DNA of 64,000 nucleotides from Dillenia suffruticosa (taxonomy: Eukaryota; Streptophyta; Magnoliopsida; Dilleniales; Dilleniaceae): positions 30,059,056-30,123,055 of the forward strand of contig JAVTVX010000010.1 of assembly GCA_033439265.1 (NCBI GenBank). Reading direction: 5' to 3'. The translations under genes were made by a program, and so were the position numbers. Positions within the stretch are counted from its first letter, which is position 1. Every line of letters begins with the position of its first letter. Of the stretch, positions 62,661 to 64,000 are shown one piece after another. The notes below the pieces were generated by a model. That model was not told where the DNA came from. It worked only from the letters and a program-made list of their open reading frames with translations, and did not search any database.

Positions 62661-62745
62661 GTTGACGCTGTCCTATGTATGTTGACATAGTGACACGTGT
62701 ATGCTGACATAGTGACATGTATATGCTAATGTAGCAATATGTGGA
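62661..62745. repeat. 22-bp tandem repeat (VNTR)
   Basis: GTTGACATAGTGACACGTGT-like units begin at 62681, 62703 and 62725, with a diverged copy near 62661 and looser TGACATG words back to 62575. It abuts the truncated end of the LINE. Confidence 0.75.
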
Positions 62746-62751
62746 AGCTAG

Positions 62752-64000
62752 CTGGATGCTCTTAATACTTTTCATTATTTCATCTATCGTTATTGTAAAA
62801 AGAAATGAATTTAATGCTGAATTTTGGTGAAACCCAATGTTAACTGGAAAATTATCACTTAAATCCCCACAAATTATTACATTGATAATAACTTCCTCAT
62901 ATATATCTCTAATGAGACCAATGTATTTCAAAGAGACCCTCTTTTTCATCAACACCCACACAATATGTCTCTGGGAATCCTATCATATTTTTTTAGGTCA
63001 ATGAATATCATATACAAGTCTCTCTTATATACACTAAACGTCTCCATCGGATATCTGAATAAGTGAATGGTTTCGGCATAGGATCATCCTGACAAGAATT
63101 CAAATTGATTTTGATATACAATTATCTCCAATTTCAATTTATGTGCTATCACTCTCTCTCATAACTTTTTTATAGTTTGACTAATTAATTTAATTCCCTT
63201 ATAATTGAAGTAATCTTATGTGTCACATTTATTTTGATATAGTGGTATAACTGTGCTATCCTTCCACATTTGAAACATTTTCTTGATTTGTCAAATTTTA
63301 TTAAAAAGATCCGTCAACATTCGTATTCCCACTTCAACAAAACACTTCCACAAGTCAATAGGGATGTCATCAGGTTTGATAGATTTATTATTCTTCCTTT
63401 TCTTTAAGACCTCCCTTACTTTATGAAGATGAATCTTTCGTTTAAAATCCAAATTGATCTTCTCTACATGTATCACGATGTCACCGATATCTCTTATACT
63501 TTTAATGTTAAAGAGGTTATCAAATTAATTTCTCTAATATTTTTTAATATTCTCATTTCTTAAAGAATACTATTGGTCTCACTCTTAAAACATTTAACAC
63601 CATTTTGGATTTTTTACTTTCCTATCCTTTAGTTTTGTAATTCTATAAATCTTTTTTTCTCTATTCTTAATTTTTAGTTTTTTATATAATTCATTATATA
63701 CTTTACTTTTTTATTCACGAATAATCTTTTTCATATCTTTTTTTGCAATCTTATACTTATCAAACTCATTTCTACCCCTTTTACTTTAAAATTCCTATAA
63801 CACTCTCGTTTGATTCATATAACAATTTGAAATTTCTCATTCCACTATCATGACTTCTTGCTTATTGGTGCCCGACTTCTAAGTAGGCAAAGAAATTTCT
63901 TACCTAAATTTGTAATATTATTAAATATTTTTACCCACATGATTTCTAAATCTATCATTAGCTCCCCAAGTAGTTAATTGAATTAACTTGTTATTAAAGG
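62752..64000 (-). mobile_element. LINE non-LTR retrotransposon relic, reverse transcriptase region
   Basis: Minus-strand pieces lie in LINE order. Near 63840-63880 is the post-endonuclease WWNE word; then KNNKSIKPDDIPIDLWKCF and LTDLFNKI (63291-63476), the plant LINE RT entry (KNGKAxGPDxIPxEVWK). Next come KYIGLIRDIYE and FPVNIGFHQNSALNSFLF (62752-62961), matching YIRLIRDMYE and FPIxVGLHQGSALSPYLF. The GSALSP glycine is Asn here, and stops and shifts break it throughout. It continues past the right edge. Confidence 0.85.

Overview
This is a stretch of a large, AT-rich plant nuclear genome. The genes have introns with GT..AG borders, the proteins are plant-specific (USP/kinase/U-box and 2-oxoglutarate dioxygenase families), and most of the sequence is nested plant retrotransposons and CACTA-type DNA transposons. 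It is most likely a dicot; I do not name a species.

Genes. (1) Positions 1-6222, minus strand: eight visible exons of a PUB32-like protein (USP domain, coiled coil, kinase-like domain). The end of the kinase fold and the U-box lie beyond the left edge. The kinase-like domain has lost both catalytic aspartates, so it reads as a pseudokinase. (2) Positions 13296-18073, plus strand: a five-exon coiled-coil protein (536 aa) resembling Arabidopsis At3g49055. As I recall the Arabidopsis map, At3g49055 is the neighbour of PUB32 (At3g49060), so this pair looks like conserved microsynteny. (3) Positions 43501-44524, plus strand: a two-exon gibberellin 20-oxidase-like dioxygenase (315 aa) with a complete iron and 2-oxoglutarate site and a TATA box.

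Repeats. Nearly everything from 18.9 kb to 41.4 kb and from about 48.7 kb to the right edge is transposon. At 18957-22660 is an LTR element with no gag-pol but with tandem arrays. At 23086-41440 is a Copia element on the minus strand, split twice: by a 12.5-kb CACTA-type element (24490-36993, target duplication TGT) and by a 1.1-kb one (37933-39019, TTT). The large CACTA element was itself hit by a 4.07-kb solo LTR (28115-32181). A second decayed Copia (about 48740-54330) holds a third CACTA-type element (49901-52146, GAA). A second 4.1-kb solo LTR of the same family (54973-59067, ACTCG) follows, then a third Copia remnant and a LINE reverse-transcriptase relic that runs off the right edge.

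Most unusual pattern. All three CACTA-type elements carry very GC-rich, CpG-rich cassettes built around GCATGC/ATGCCACNGC words, with abrupt borders inside very AT-rich DNA. None of the three encodes a recognisable transposase.
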